Assembly: GCF_016495725.1 (NCBI RefSeq)
Contig: NZ_CP054705.1
Span: 2,666,001-2,730,000, forward strand
Reading direction: 5' to 3'
Length of the DNA stretch: 64,000 nucleotides
DNA from: Salicibibacter cibarius
GTDB taxonomy: Bacteria > Bacillota > Bacilli > Bacillales > Marinococcaceae
Shown: positions 46,464 through 55,565 of the stretch, in pieces
Numbering within the stretch: position 1 is the first letter of the stretch
How the letters are laid out: the number at the start of each line of letters is the position of its first letter
Notes under the pieces: generated by a model
Told to the model about the DNA's origin: nothing
Seen by the model: only the letters and a program-made list of their open reading frames with translations
Database searches by the model: none
Program-made: the position numbers and the translations under genes

Positions 46464-47975
46464 TCAACTAGTTTGATCTTCATTTTTTGGGCTTTTCACC
46501 TCCCTAACAATATAAAAGATAACTATCATTATTGTGATGATGATAAAAACCAAAGATATTGGATTTTGAAAGAAGATTATTGGATTATTATTAGAAAGTA
46601 TCATACTTTGCCTGAAAGAAGTTTCAAATATGGGACCTAAAATGAAACCAATCAATAATGCTGTTGTTGGAAATTGAAATTTAATCATTAAGTAACCAAT
46701 AACCGCGAAGATAAACATTGTTTGTACATCGAACATATTCTGGTTCATACCGTATGATCCTGCTACACACAAAACTAAAATTGCGGGAATAAGCAAGGTT
46801 ACATTTATATTTCGTACCTTAACCACCCATCTAGAAGCATACCAGTTAAATAAGAACAGAACACAAATTGAAATAAGAATACCAAAGTATATCCCGTATA
46901 TAATAGGGCCGTCAGTGTCAAATACTGTAGGGCCAGGAGTGATTCCATGGATTATAAGCACTGATAGAATCAATGCCGCTTCAGCATCTCCAGGTATGCC
47001 CAAAGATATTAACGGAATTAAATTCGAACTTCCCACTGCACTATTAGAGGCTTCAGGAGCAGCTACACCTTCAAGTGCTCCTTTCCCATATTTTTTAGGG
47101 TTTTTAGCAAGCCTTTTTCCAGCATTTCGGCCTAAAAAAGCTGCTACAGTTGGCCCTAGTCCAGGTAAGGCACCTACAAATGTGCCAATTGCTCCACTTT
47201 GTAAATAAATCAATCGAGAATCTTTAAATTCTTGCCACGTCAATTTAGAATTATCATCTGGTTTCATTATATCGTTACCAGTATTTTTTCCTAAAAACGT
47301 TTCTTCCATTAGTATAAATACTTGCGAAACAGCTAAAAGACCTATTAAAAGAGGTACCAATTCTAATCCACCTGATAATTCCATGGAATCAAAAGATAAA
47401 CGAGGCACGCCTGTACTAGGATCATAACCTATTGTTCCTATAAACACCCCTAATACAGTTGCTAACATCCCTTTCATAATGGACTTTTGTGAAATTCCTA
47501 AAATCACAGTAAAAGCAAACAGTATTAAAGCCGTATACTCTGGAGGCCCAAATTCTAAAGCGAAATTTGCTATAACTCCGGCTATAGAAATTAAGACTAT
47601 GACAGCAAACAAATCTCCCAAGGAAGAGGAAACAACAGCCATTTTAATTGCCTTGCGTGCTTTTCCTTGCCTTGCCAATTGATGTCCATCTATGGCAGTT
47701 GCAGCAGCTGCCGAAGTTCCAGGAGTATTCAATAGAATAGCTGCAATACTTCCTCCAAATATTCCGCCTTTATACATTGCAGTTAACAGCACAATCGCCT
47801 GTACAGGATTCAATGTAAAGGTAAAAGGTACTAATAGGGCTATTGCCATAGTCGCTGATAAACCTGGAATTGCCCCAAGCACAGAGCCGAGAATAACTCC
47901 CGCAATAGCTATTAATATTGTTGTTGGTTCTAGTATTATTGAAAGACCACTTAGCACATCGTCCATATCAAACAC
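46464..47975 (-). CDS. tctA: TTT transporter large membrane subunit (TctA)
   Basis: 503 residues, about 12 hydrophobic helices. Two family signatures: GAIPGLSATMAIALLVP near 32-48 and GALPGLGPTVAAFLG near 263-277, then PEASNSAVGSSNLIP near 303. It is the channel subunit of the tripartite tricarboxylate transporter. It lies 20 bases after tctB. Confidence 0.93.
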   Translation of the reverse strand: MFDMDDVLSGLSIILEPTTILIAIAGVILGSVLGAIPGLSATMAIALLVPFTFTLNPVQAIVLLTAMYKGGIFGGSIAAILLNTPGTSAAAATAIDGHQLARQGKARKAIKMAVVSSSLGDLFAVIVLISIAGVIANFALEFGPPEYTALILFAFTVILGISQKSIMKGMLATVLGVFIGTIGYDPSTGVPRLSFDSMELSGGLELVPLLIGLLAVSQVFILMEETFLGKNTGNDIMKPDDNSKLTWQEFKDSRLIYLQSGAIGTFVGALPGLGPTVAAFLGRNAGKRLAKNPKKYGKGALEGVAAPEASNSAVGSSNLIPLISLGIPGDAEAALILSVLIIHGITPGPTVFDTDGPIIYGIYFGILISICVLFLFNWYASRWVVKVRNINVTLLIPAILVLCVAGSYGMNQNMFDVQTMFIFAVIGYLMIKFQFPTTALLIGFILGPIFETSFRQSMILSNNNPIIFFQNPISLVFIIITIMIVIFYIVREVKSPKNEDQTS

Positions 47976-47995
47976 AATTTACACCCCCCGTATGC

Positions 47996-48442
47996 TCACA
48001 TCAAAATACCCGTAGGCATAAATAACCCAAGAAGTTGCTCTAATAACAGATAAAGCATCAAAGGAATTATAACCCCGCTAAAAATCATAGTTTTTATATT
48101 CCTGGTTTTGAATAGATATAAAGCTAGCACAATAAAAATAACACTCAGGCTGTAGTAACCGATATATTCTATTAAAAAAACATAGAGGAAATAAAGGAAG
48201 ATGCCACTACCTAGTTTTAACAAGAGTGACTTGGAGAAGGAAATAACAACTTCTTTTTTCCTAAAACAGTTTGCCAGACCACCAATGGAACATATCAAAA
48301 CAATAGAAATACTAAAGTACGGGAGAGCTCTAGGTGCCCCTTCTTCAATTTGTTGAGGAATAATAAATAAAAGAAGTAGGCTTACTATTATTAAAAAAAT
48401 ATAGATATATCTCTCTCTCCAATAAATATTTCCTTCCCTCAT
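47996..48442 (-). CDS. tctB: TTT transporter small membrane subunit (TctB)
   Basis: 148 residues with four hydrophobic helices, the size and topology of TctB. It lies between the IclR regulator gene (2-base gap) and tctA. The family is low in motifs; assignment rests on context. Confidence 0.85.
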   Translation of the reverse strand: MREGNIYWRERYIYIFLIIVSLLLLFIIPQQIEEGAPRALPYFSISIVLICSIGGLANCFRKKEVVISFSKSLLLKLGSGIFLYFLYVFLIEYIGYYSLSVIFIVLALYLFKTRNIKTMIFSGVIIPLMLYLLLEQLLGLFMPTGILM

Positions 48443-48444
48443 TT

Positions 48445-49212
48445 TTATCCCTCCTGCCCCAATTCCTTAGATAATTTATTAGCAGCACTCTTTACTACAG
48501 AGATGATTTTTGGCAACTCATCCTCTGTAAAACGACTTTCAATCCCCCCTAAACTTAAAGCCCCTATAGCATCACCTTCATGGTTCATAACCGGAGCGCC
48601 AACTGCAACGGTACCCTTATAAGTTTCATTATGGCTAATAGAGTACTCGTTAAAATAGATGAATTCCAACCTTGCGTAAAGTTTGTCTATCTCATCCTGT
48701 GTTAACTCAAGATCACTCAAAACAGCATTCTGTGTTTCCCTTTCCATTGATGCAAGTATAGCTAATGGACCCGCTCCCTTGATTAATGGATACGAATCTC
48801 CAACATGTGTAGTATTAGCATTTATGACGTGCCCACCTTTTATTGTGTCTACACAATAGGCTCTATTGTTTCTTTCAATGAACAAATAAGCGTTTTCATT
48901 AGTCTCTTCAACCATTTTTTTTATATAAGGTCTTGCCCTAGTTGGTAGATCAATTGCATGCAAAGCTTGGTTTCCAATTACAAAAAGGTGTATTCCTAAA
49001 CGATAATAAGGTGTATTGCCAATGTAAATCTTTTCTAGGAATTTTATCTTTTCCAAAGTGTTACAGTACCTCAATATAGTAGTTTTGTTATTTCCGGATT
49101 TTTGAGCTATATCATTTAATGATAATAACGGTTCACTCTTTGAGAAATGCTTCAGTATATTGTTCGCCTTTTCTAAAGAACGAATAATTGTTTTATCTCT
49201 TTCTTCACTCAT
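48445..49212 (-). CDS. IclR family transcriptional regulator
   Basis: 255 residues. N-terminal winged HTH near 8-60 (LNDIAQKSGNNKTTILRYCN) and C-terminal IclR effector domain (AVGAPVMNHEGDAIGALSLG). It sits inside the operon between the ThDP enzyme and the TTT genes, so it probably controls the whole minus-strand unit in response to a carboxylate intermediate. No operator is certain; an imperfect inverted repeat ATGCG...CGCAT upstream at about 53065-53085 is a candidate. Confidence 0.9.
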   Translation of the reverse strand: MSEERDKTIIRSLEKANNILKHFSKSEPLLSLNDIAQKSGNNKTTILRYCNTLEKIKFLEKIYIGNTPYYRLGIHLFVIGNQALHAIDLPTRARPYIKKMVEETNENAYLFIERNNRAYCVDTIKGGHVINANTTHVGDSYPLIKGAGPLAILASMERETQNAVLSDLELTQDEIDKLYARLEFIYFNEYSISHNETYKGTVAVGAPVMNHEGDAIGALSLGGIESRFTEDELPKIISVVKSAANKLSKELGQEG

Positions 49213-49302
49213 TTACAAAGTCTTCCTTTTTTAGTTACAGCCCCATTTAAACTATTTATAGGGCTGTAACTATTCTATATTTTATACAGGCATGTAAATT
49301 CC

Positions 49303-51003
49303 TTAATTTAGATTTTCCATAAAAGGGAGAGGTGGAATATCATTTGGGTCCGTAAGTAAATCAATTACAACTGAACCCTTTGCCAAAAAAGCTTCTTGTA
49401 AGGCTTTCTCAATTTCTTCAGGTGATTCAACTCTTATCCCTTTTATTCCACATGCTCTTGCTATAGCTGCATGATCAACAGCGGTAAAATCACAGACAGA
49501 TGTATACCTTCCCCAACGTGATTGTTCTGCCAATTTTTGATAAGCTAAGATTTGGTTATTAATAACTACAGTAACTACATTTATTCCTTCCCTCTTACAT
49601 GTCTCTAATTCAGCCCAGGCGTGAGCAAAACCCCCATCACCCACAAAGGCCAAAACCTTGTCTTCAGGTTTTGCAATATTTGCCCCCATCGCCAAGGGGA
49701 GACCCCATCCTAATCCTGCTAAACCTCTTGGAAATATAAATTTTCGATCACCTTTTGCTTTAATATAATTTGCAACCCATACGGACGAAAGACTTGCATC
49801 GGTTACTATAGTTTGATCAGAAGATAATTGCATTTCTAGTTCAGCTAAAAATCTTTCAATTTTAATAGGATTTTCATCTGAGTTTTTAACACTTTTTGTT
49901 TCTTCTTTATGTGCTACTCTAGCGTTTGCGATCTTTTCTTCTACTAAAGAGCGTTTTTCTTTTTGTATATTTAAATCGTAATTAAATAATGATTTTTTTA
50001 ATTCATTTAATGCCAGTTTTGCATCACCAACTAATCTTAGGGATTCGTAATTTCTCCCTATTTCGGTTGGATCTACATCAATGTGTATATACGTTGCATT
50101 TTCTGGTAACAAGGTCCATGAGTCTGTCCCATTTTGATTTGTTCGATTGCCTACCAATAAAATCACATCAGCATCTTCAATCATGGGCCTTAAAAATTTA
50201 GTTACTCCTCTTTTTCCCATGTAATAACCAATTGGACCAATTGTTAACGGGTGTTCTTCATCAACTGACCCTTTTCCCATTGTTGTCGTCGCTACTGGTA
50301 TTGAACATTCCTCTTGAATTTGCCGAAGTTCCTGTTTAGCACCTGAAGAAATAACTCCACCACCTGCATGTATGATTGGCCGTTCGGCATTAGCAAGTAA
50401 ATCTGCTGCCTTTTCAATTTTTATTGGGTCTGGAATTGATCTGTCTAACGGATAACTCCCCAAATTTACATTTCTATTAAATTTAACTGGATATTTGTTT
50501 GTATCATATGTCAAGTCCTTCGGACAAAGTAAAACAGCTGGACCTGGCTTTCCACTTGCAGCCGCAGTAAATGCCATATCAACGTAATCCTCTATTCTAT
50601 CTTCCGAAGGGATCTTTTTAACCCATTTCGCTACACCTGAAAAAAGTTCTTTATGATCAAGTTCTTGGAAAGCGTTTTTATCTTCTTGGTCTCTTGGAAC
50701 TTCATCAACCAGAGCAACTATTGGATGAGACGCTTTTAAACATTCTGCTAAACCTGGTACAAGCAAAGTTGCCGCTGGACCATTTTGCGCTGTTACCACA
50801 GGCACTTTTCCTGAACACATTGCATATGCTTGAGCCATATAAGAACCAGCATTTTCCTGTCTAAAACCTATTTGTCGAATTCCTAAGTCCATACTTGCTA
50901 GCATAATTGTTTGAGGGTTGCTTTGACCAAATAAATATTCAACTCCATTTTTTTTAAGCGCTCTAGCAATTCTCTCAGCATTGGTTTCTTTATGTGTACT
51001 CAT
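49303..51003 (-). CDS. ThDP-dependent enzyme, acetolactate-synthase-like
   Basis: 566 residues with the three-domain POX/ALS fold. N-terminal pyrimidine-binding domain has the activating Glu in IGFRQENAGSYMAQAYA near 50. ThDP/metal motif FVGDGGFAHAWAELETC near 444 with the downstream INNQ. An AQNGP segment near 74 replaces the SGPG of true acetolactate synthases, so it is probably not ALS. Likely decarboxylation or C-C lyase chemistry on a 2-oxo acid brought in by the TTT system; the exact reaction is unknown. Confidence 0.82.
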   Translation of the reverse strand: MSTHKETNAERIARALKKNGVEYLFGQSNPQTIMLASMDLGIRQIGFRQENAGSYMAQAYAMCSGKVPVVTAQNGPAATLLVPGLAECLKASHPIVALVDEVPRDQEDKNAFQELDHKELFSGVAKWVKKIPSEDRIEDYVDMAFTAAASGKPGPAVLLCPKDLTYDTNKYPVKFNRNVNLGSYPLDRSIPDPIKIEKAADLLANAERPIIHAGGGVISSGAKQELRQIQEECSIPVATTTMGKGSVDEEHPLTIGPIGYYMGKRGVTKFLRPMIEDADVILLVGNRTNQNGTDSWTLLPENATYIHIDVDPTEIGRNYESLRLVGDAKLALNELKKSLFNYDLNIQKEKRSLVEEKIANARVAHKEETKSVKNSDENPIKIERFLAELEMQLSSDQTIVTDASLSSVWVANYIKAKGDRKFIFPRGLAGLGWGLPLAMGANIAKPEDKVLAFVGDGGFAHAWAELETCKREGINVVTVVINNQILAYQKLAEQSRWGRYTSVCDFTAVDHAAIARACGIKGIRVESPEEIEKALQEAFLAKGSVVIDLLTDPNDIPPLPFMENLN

Positions 51004-51139
51004 GCTCTTACCTCCTGATCTTCTTTAATGTATCTAGATTCACTTCCGCTACCCACACTGTATAGCTGTGTTAATTTCTGTTCCCCAATTTCTTCTACTA
51101 AAATTACAGCTATTTACCAATAATAGTAATATTAAATTA

Positions 51140-52165
51140 TTAAGGCTTTAAAACTACCTTCACTTTTTCTCCAGTTTCTGCTTTCTTGAATGCCTTTTTC
51201 CAATCAGTCAACGAATAAATATCTTGTATTAATGGATATACATTGATTTTTTTCTTTTGTATCAATTTAATGCTATCTAGCCAATCAATTTTAGTGTGAC
51301 TATATGAGCCCATTACTTGTATTTCCTTATACGCAATTTTCATAAAGTCAACATTTAAAGACTCACTCCATGTCCCGACTTGAACATATTGACCACTTGC
51401 CTTACATAATTCCAAACCTGTATTAACCCCAGCGGCTGTGCCTGTACATTCCAGTACAATATCGGCACCATTTCCTTGGGTATGCTGCATTATGACATCG
51501 TCGCTTCCTTCATTGTCAGCCTCAACAACTAAATCAGCGCCTAATTTACTAGCTAATGAAAGTTTTTCATGATCTCTCGATAATCCGGATATTGATACAA
51601 ACGCACCGTTTGCTTTACCGACCAACATCGCAATCAAACCAATAGCTCCAGATCCAATTACGTGGATAACGTTAGAAGGACTTATTTTTATTTTACGAAA
51701 CGCATGAACGACTACTGCAAGTGGTTCTATTAATGCTCCAGATAAGATGTCTACTTCATCTGGGAGTACATGTATTTGACGTTGATTTAGTTTTACATAG
51801 TCAGCGAATGCTCCATTTTGCTCAAACCCTAATCGGTTTTTTTTACTACAAATATTAGTTTTACCAATTATACACATGTTGCATTGACCGCAGTTAGATG
51901 CTGCCGGTTGGCCAGTAACCTTACTTCCCTTAGATAAATTTTTTACGTCTTTTCCAATTGATGTTATATAACCACTAAATTCGTGACCCAAAATAATTGG
52001 TAAATTATATTTATAATATTTTCCCTGATACATTTTTAAATCTGTTCCGCAAATTCCAGCAGCCTCCACTTTTACAATAACCTCATCATCCTCAGGTATT
52101 AGATCTTCACTGTTTTCTAATGCCATATTGTAAGCTTCTTCGCTTTTTTTATATAGCGCTTTCAA
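51140..52165 (-). CDS. Zinc-dependent alcohol/polyol dehydrogenase
   Basis: 341 residues from TTG 52165, chosen because the family N-terminus (MKALYKK) and an AAAGGTGGG RBS fall there; the open frame runs upstream to 52324. Catalytic zinc site AAGICGTDLKMYQG and GHEFSG, structural zinc cysteines CGQCNMCIIGKTNIC, Rossmann motif GSGAIGLIAMLVGK. It resembles threonine/sorbitol dehydrogenases. It oxidises a secondary alcohol. Confidence 0.88.
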   Translation of the reverse strand: MKALYKKSEEAYNMALENSEDLIPEDDEVIVKVEAAGICGTDLKMYQGKYYKYNLPIILGHEFSGYITSIGKDVKNLSKGSKVTGQPAASNCGQCNMCIIGKTNICSKKNRLGFEQNGAFADYVKLNQRQIHVLPDEVDILSGALIEPLAVVVHAFRKIKISPSNVIHVIGSGAIGLIAMLVGKANGAFVSISGLSRDHEKLSLASKLGADLVVEADNEGSDDVIMQHTQGNGADIVLECTGTAAGVNTGLELCKASGQYVQVGTWSESLNVDFMKIAYKEIQVMGSYSHTKIDWLDSIKLIQKKKINVYPLIQDIYSLTDWKKAFKKAETGEKVKVVLKP

Positions 52166-52232
52166 TAAAAACCCACCTTTACTTAAAAATATGGGACCTA
52201 AAAAATATACGATAATTGCTGCTACTTTCTTA

Positions 52233-52994
52233 TCAATCCATAAACATCCCACCATTAACATCGATTGTTGCTCCAGTAATATATGCTGCTTCTTCCGAAC
52301 ATAAATACGAGACCGCAGCGGCAACTTCCTCGGGATATCCCAAGCGATTTAGTGGAGAAATCCTTATAAATTCAGCATTCGCTTCGGATGAGACTTCATT
52401 CACCATGGGAGATATAATTCTTCCTGGCGCAATACAATTTGCCGTTATACCGTACTCTCCATATTCAGATGCAATACTCCGATTAAAACCAATTAAAGCA
52501 CTTTTACTTGTTGAATAATGAGCACCTGCCACACGACTTAATGTTCGACCGGCTTGGGAAGACATATTCACAACTCTTCCCCAATTATTCAACATCATCA
52601 AAGATAATGCTTCACGTACACACAAAAATGAACCAGTTATGTTCACATTTAACACTCTATTCCATTCTTCAAGAGTGGTATCGACAATCATCCGTTTTTG
52701 ACCATTATGCTTCGGTGAAATTCCTGCATTATTTACTAAAATATCGAGGCGTCCATATTCATTCCTAACATAATCAAAAAAAGTTTTTATTTCTTCTTCC
52801 ACACCTACATCAAGTACATAATCTACTACTTGTTTCCCCTTACCACGCAACAGTTTAGATTCTTCTTCCACTTTTTTTTGTAATACATCAGTCATTATTA
52901 CAATAGTTTCGTCATCTGCTAGTTTTTCAGTGATATATAATCCAATCCCTTGTGCCGCCCCAGTAACAACAGCAACTTTTTTATCTGTTGACAA
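52233..52994 (-). CDS. SDR family oxidoreductase
   Basis: 253 residues. NAD site GAAQGIGLYI, NNAGIS near 90, catalytic S and Y...K in SSQAGRT and YSTSKSALIGF. C-terminal GATIDVNGGMFMD ending. It is the first gene of the minus-strand TTT/ThDP unit. It resembles glucose- or 3-oxoacyl-type SDRs; substrate unknown. Confidence 0.88.
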   Translation of the reverse strand: MSTDKKVAVVTGAAQGIGLYITEKLADDETIVIMTDVLQKKVEEESKLLRGKGKQVVDYVLDVGVEEEIKTFFDYVRNEYGRLDILVNNAGISPKHNGQKRMIVDTTLEEWNRVLNVNITGSFLCVREALSLMMLNNWGRVVNMSSQAGRTLSRVAGAHYSTSKSALIGFNRSIASEYGEYGITANCIAPGRIISPMVNEVSSEANAEFIRISPLNRLGYPEEVAAAVSYLCSEEAAYITGATIDVNGGMFMD

Positions 52995-53421
52995 TAAATC
53001 AACCCCTTTTTAAAAAAAACAATGTTGTAAGTAGGATCTTATTAATTTTCTAGTATATTTCACTATGCGTAATGGTGTTTCGCATTCCGTTGTATATTAA
53101 AATAAACTACTGATTGTCACATTGTCAATAGTTTTTGTGAATTTCGTGTCATTTTGTTGTATTAATTACTCGACGGATAAAGTTTGACTGGGCACGTTAA
53201 GCCCTCTATGAACCTCAAAACATCGGAAGATAACTAAATTAAATATTAAGGTACTGGCATATTCTTTATGTGTTAGTTACTCCAGAACCATATAAAGACA
53301 AGTCACTGCTAGATTTAGACAGTTTTCTTGTATGTTGAACAGGGACCATAAACCACGATGGGTCACTAAAACAGCCTAAATGGCGAGGTAAGTAAATATT
53401 CTTTAGCCAGGATAATGATCT
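52995..53421. other. Upstream region of the second catabolic unit
   Basis: AT-rich and non-coding. ATGCGTAATGGTGTTTCGCAT near 53065 is an imperfect inverted repeat that could bind the IclR regulator. No other feature. Confidence 0.35.
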
Positions 53422-54500
53422 TCACAACAACCCTTCAACAACCCCAATCACCCTACTCTGCTCCTCCTCCGTCATACTCGACCCCGAAGGCAAACACAGT
53501 CCATAACGAAACAACTCATCCGACACACTCCAACCCTCTTCATGCTCATAATACTCAACACCCTCAAACAACGGCTGCAGATGCATCGGCTTCCACACCG
53601 GCCGCGCCTCGATATTCTCCGCACTCAGCGCTTCAATAATATCCAAATGACTCACGCCCGCTTCCTCAGGATCCACCGTCAAAGCCGTCAGCCACCGATT
53701 CGACTTACTCCCCTCCAACTCAGGCATAAACGCCACCTCCGATAGCCCACTCAACGCCTCATAATACCTCACAAAAACTGTCCGCCACTGCGCCACACGC
53801 TCATCCCACACGTCCAACTGCCCGCGCCCGACACCGGTAACAATATTACTCATCCGATAATTGTAGCCAATTTCGCTATGCTCATAATGAAGCGCCGGCT
53901 CCCGCGCCTGCGTCGCCAAAAACCGCGTCCGCTCCAACGCTTCCAAATCACCCGACACGAGCGCGCCCCCGCCCGACGTCGTAATAATTTTATTCCCATT
54001 AAACGAAAACACACCAAAATCGCCGAACGTACCGCTCTTCCGGCCGCCATACTCACTCCCCAACGACTCCGCCGCGTCCTCAATGACAGGCACACCATAC
54101 GCCCGGCAAACCTCCATCAACCGATCCATGCGCGCGCTCTGCCCGTATAAATTCACCACAATAACAGCTTTTGGCAACACATCAGCATCACCCAACGCCC
54201 GCTCCAACGCCGCAGGCGACATATTCCACGTCGCCGGCTCCGAATCAATAAACACCGGCCGCGCACCCTGATACAAAATCGGATTCGCAGTAGCCACAAA
54301 CGTCAGCGAAGAACAAAACACAACATCCCCCTCGCCCACACCAAGCTGCCGCAACGCCAAATGTAATCGCCGCCGTCCCCGAACTCAGCACCGCCGCACC
54401 CGCAACACCGTTGTACTCCGCCAACGCCGCCTCAAATGCCTTAACGTTATTGCCCAACGGCGCGATCCAATTCAAGTCAAACGCTTCTTGTATGTATATT
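53422..54500 (-). pseudogene. epsN-like PLP aminotransferase, near-complete copy with one frameshift
   Basis: An open frame of about 312 codons (54360-53422) plus, in another frame, the preceding codons NWIAPLGNNVKAFEAALAEY. The shift is a single inserted A at about 54363, inside the ATTCATTTGG codons. The catalytic lysine in FNGNKIITTSGGGALV is intact. It is about 90% identical to the copy at 37903. Both copies lack the usual N-terminal 20 or so residues and each has its own single frameshift at a different place. Confidence 0.85.
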
Positions 54501-54737
54501 TATAAAAAAATGCAGTCTTGTTGTTTTGACATAATAACATCCCATCTCTATTTATAATTCTTCATCGGTTTTCACGGTGCGCCAAGGGCAAACCTTTCAT
54601 CATAAATATAATACATAACACCGGCACCAACGCTACATTTCCCCGCAACAATTCCAATCATCAACACGTGTTTGGCATATAAGCTCTTTTACCAAAAAAT
54701 AATATTTAGAGTTGCGCCGATCCGAAAAGGGTTATTC
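54501..54737. other. Shared divergent intergenic region of the module
   Basis: Homologous to 39011-39323, with the same remnant for FALGAP-KPMK on the minus strand at about 54560-54600. Confidence 0.45.
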
Positions 54738-55242
54738 GTGAACAACTATCACTCGGCCCGTCAGGACTATTCATTCGAAGAAGTCTACCAAAAGTACACA
54801 CCGTTAGTGCATGTGATGCTTAACGCCTCCACATTCACAGCAACCACGAGGACTTTTTGCAAGCCGGCTATATAGGACTTTGGTTCGCATACCAACACCA
54901 CGATAGTGAAAGAGGACCATTTCCCGCTTATGCCTTCCTTCGTGTCAGAGGAGAAATGTTGACGATGCTGAGAAAGGATGCCAATTATTACGACCGGCAT
55001 TCATTCAGTTCCAATGATCAGGAGCCTGTGGACATAACCATGTCAGAATCCTGAATGTCAGATGCAGACACCTTAGCCCCTTACTTGAACATGTTATCCG
55101 ACCGTGAACAACGCTGGGTCATCGAGCACGCCGTGCATGATCAGCCCCGCGCATGATCGCGGCCAAGTACAACGTTTCCGTCGAAACGGTAAAAAGTTGG
55201 CGGAAAGGAGCACTTGCAAAACTAAGAAAATATGTAAAATAA
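54738..55242 (+). pseudogene. Sigma-70-like factor, copy d
   Basis: GTG 54738 reads MNNYHSARQDYSFEEVYQKY then TPLV, intact. A single-base deletion near 54820 (VMLNAS), a TGA near 55053 (TGG in copy c) and a deletion near 55140 break it. The rest matches copy c closely, including a complete region 4. Confidence 0.72.
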
Positions 55243-55249
55243 TTAAGAA

Positions 55250-55285
55250 GTGGAGCCTGCAGTGAGCACTGCAGGCTCCTATACG
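55250..55285 (+). terminator. Terminator after sigma-like copy d
   Basis: GGAGCCTGCAGTG...CACTGCAGGCTCC perfect hairpin, same position as the one behind copy c. Confidence 0.8.
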
Positions 55286-55334
55286 AAAATAGCATTGTTC
55301 CTTTTAGTAACATTTGCTCAGGGGTTTTTGGTGT

Positions 55335-55470
55335 TGTGTTGAAGAAGATTGCCAATTACTACGAACGGCATTCCTTCACTTCCAATCATTAGGAACCTGT
55401 GGGCACGGTCATGTCAGACGTAGACACCTTAGTCCCTTATTTGAACAAGTTTACCCGAGAGCCGCCATTG
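55335..55470 (+). pseudogene. Sigma-70-like factor, fragment e
   Basis: Matches the middle of copy d (YYERHSF and DVDTL-PYLNK) with stops. The flank to 55565 contains the GGCGGCTGGG scrap also seen near 21450. Confidence 0.5.
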
Positions 55471-55565
55471 ATGGCTGTTGTGTTGTGTACAGGCGGCTGG
55501 GAAAAAGCTCATGGGAATATCAGCCACATGAATCCATTGCTTTACCCTATACGCCTGTATTTATG

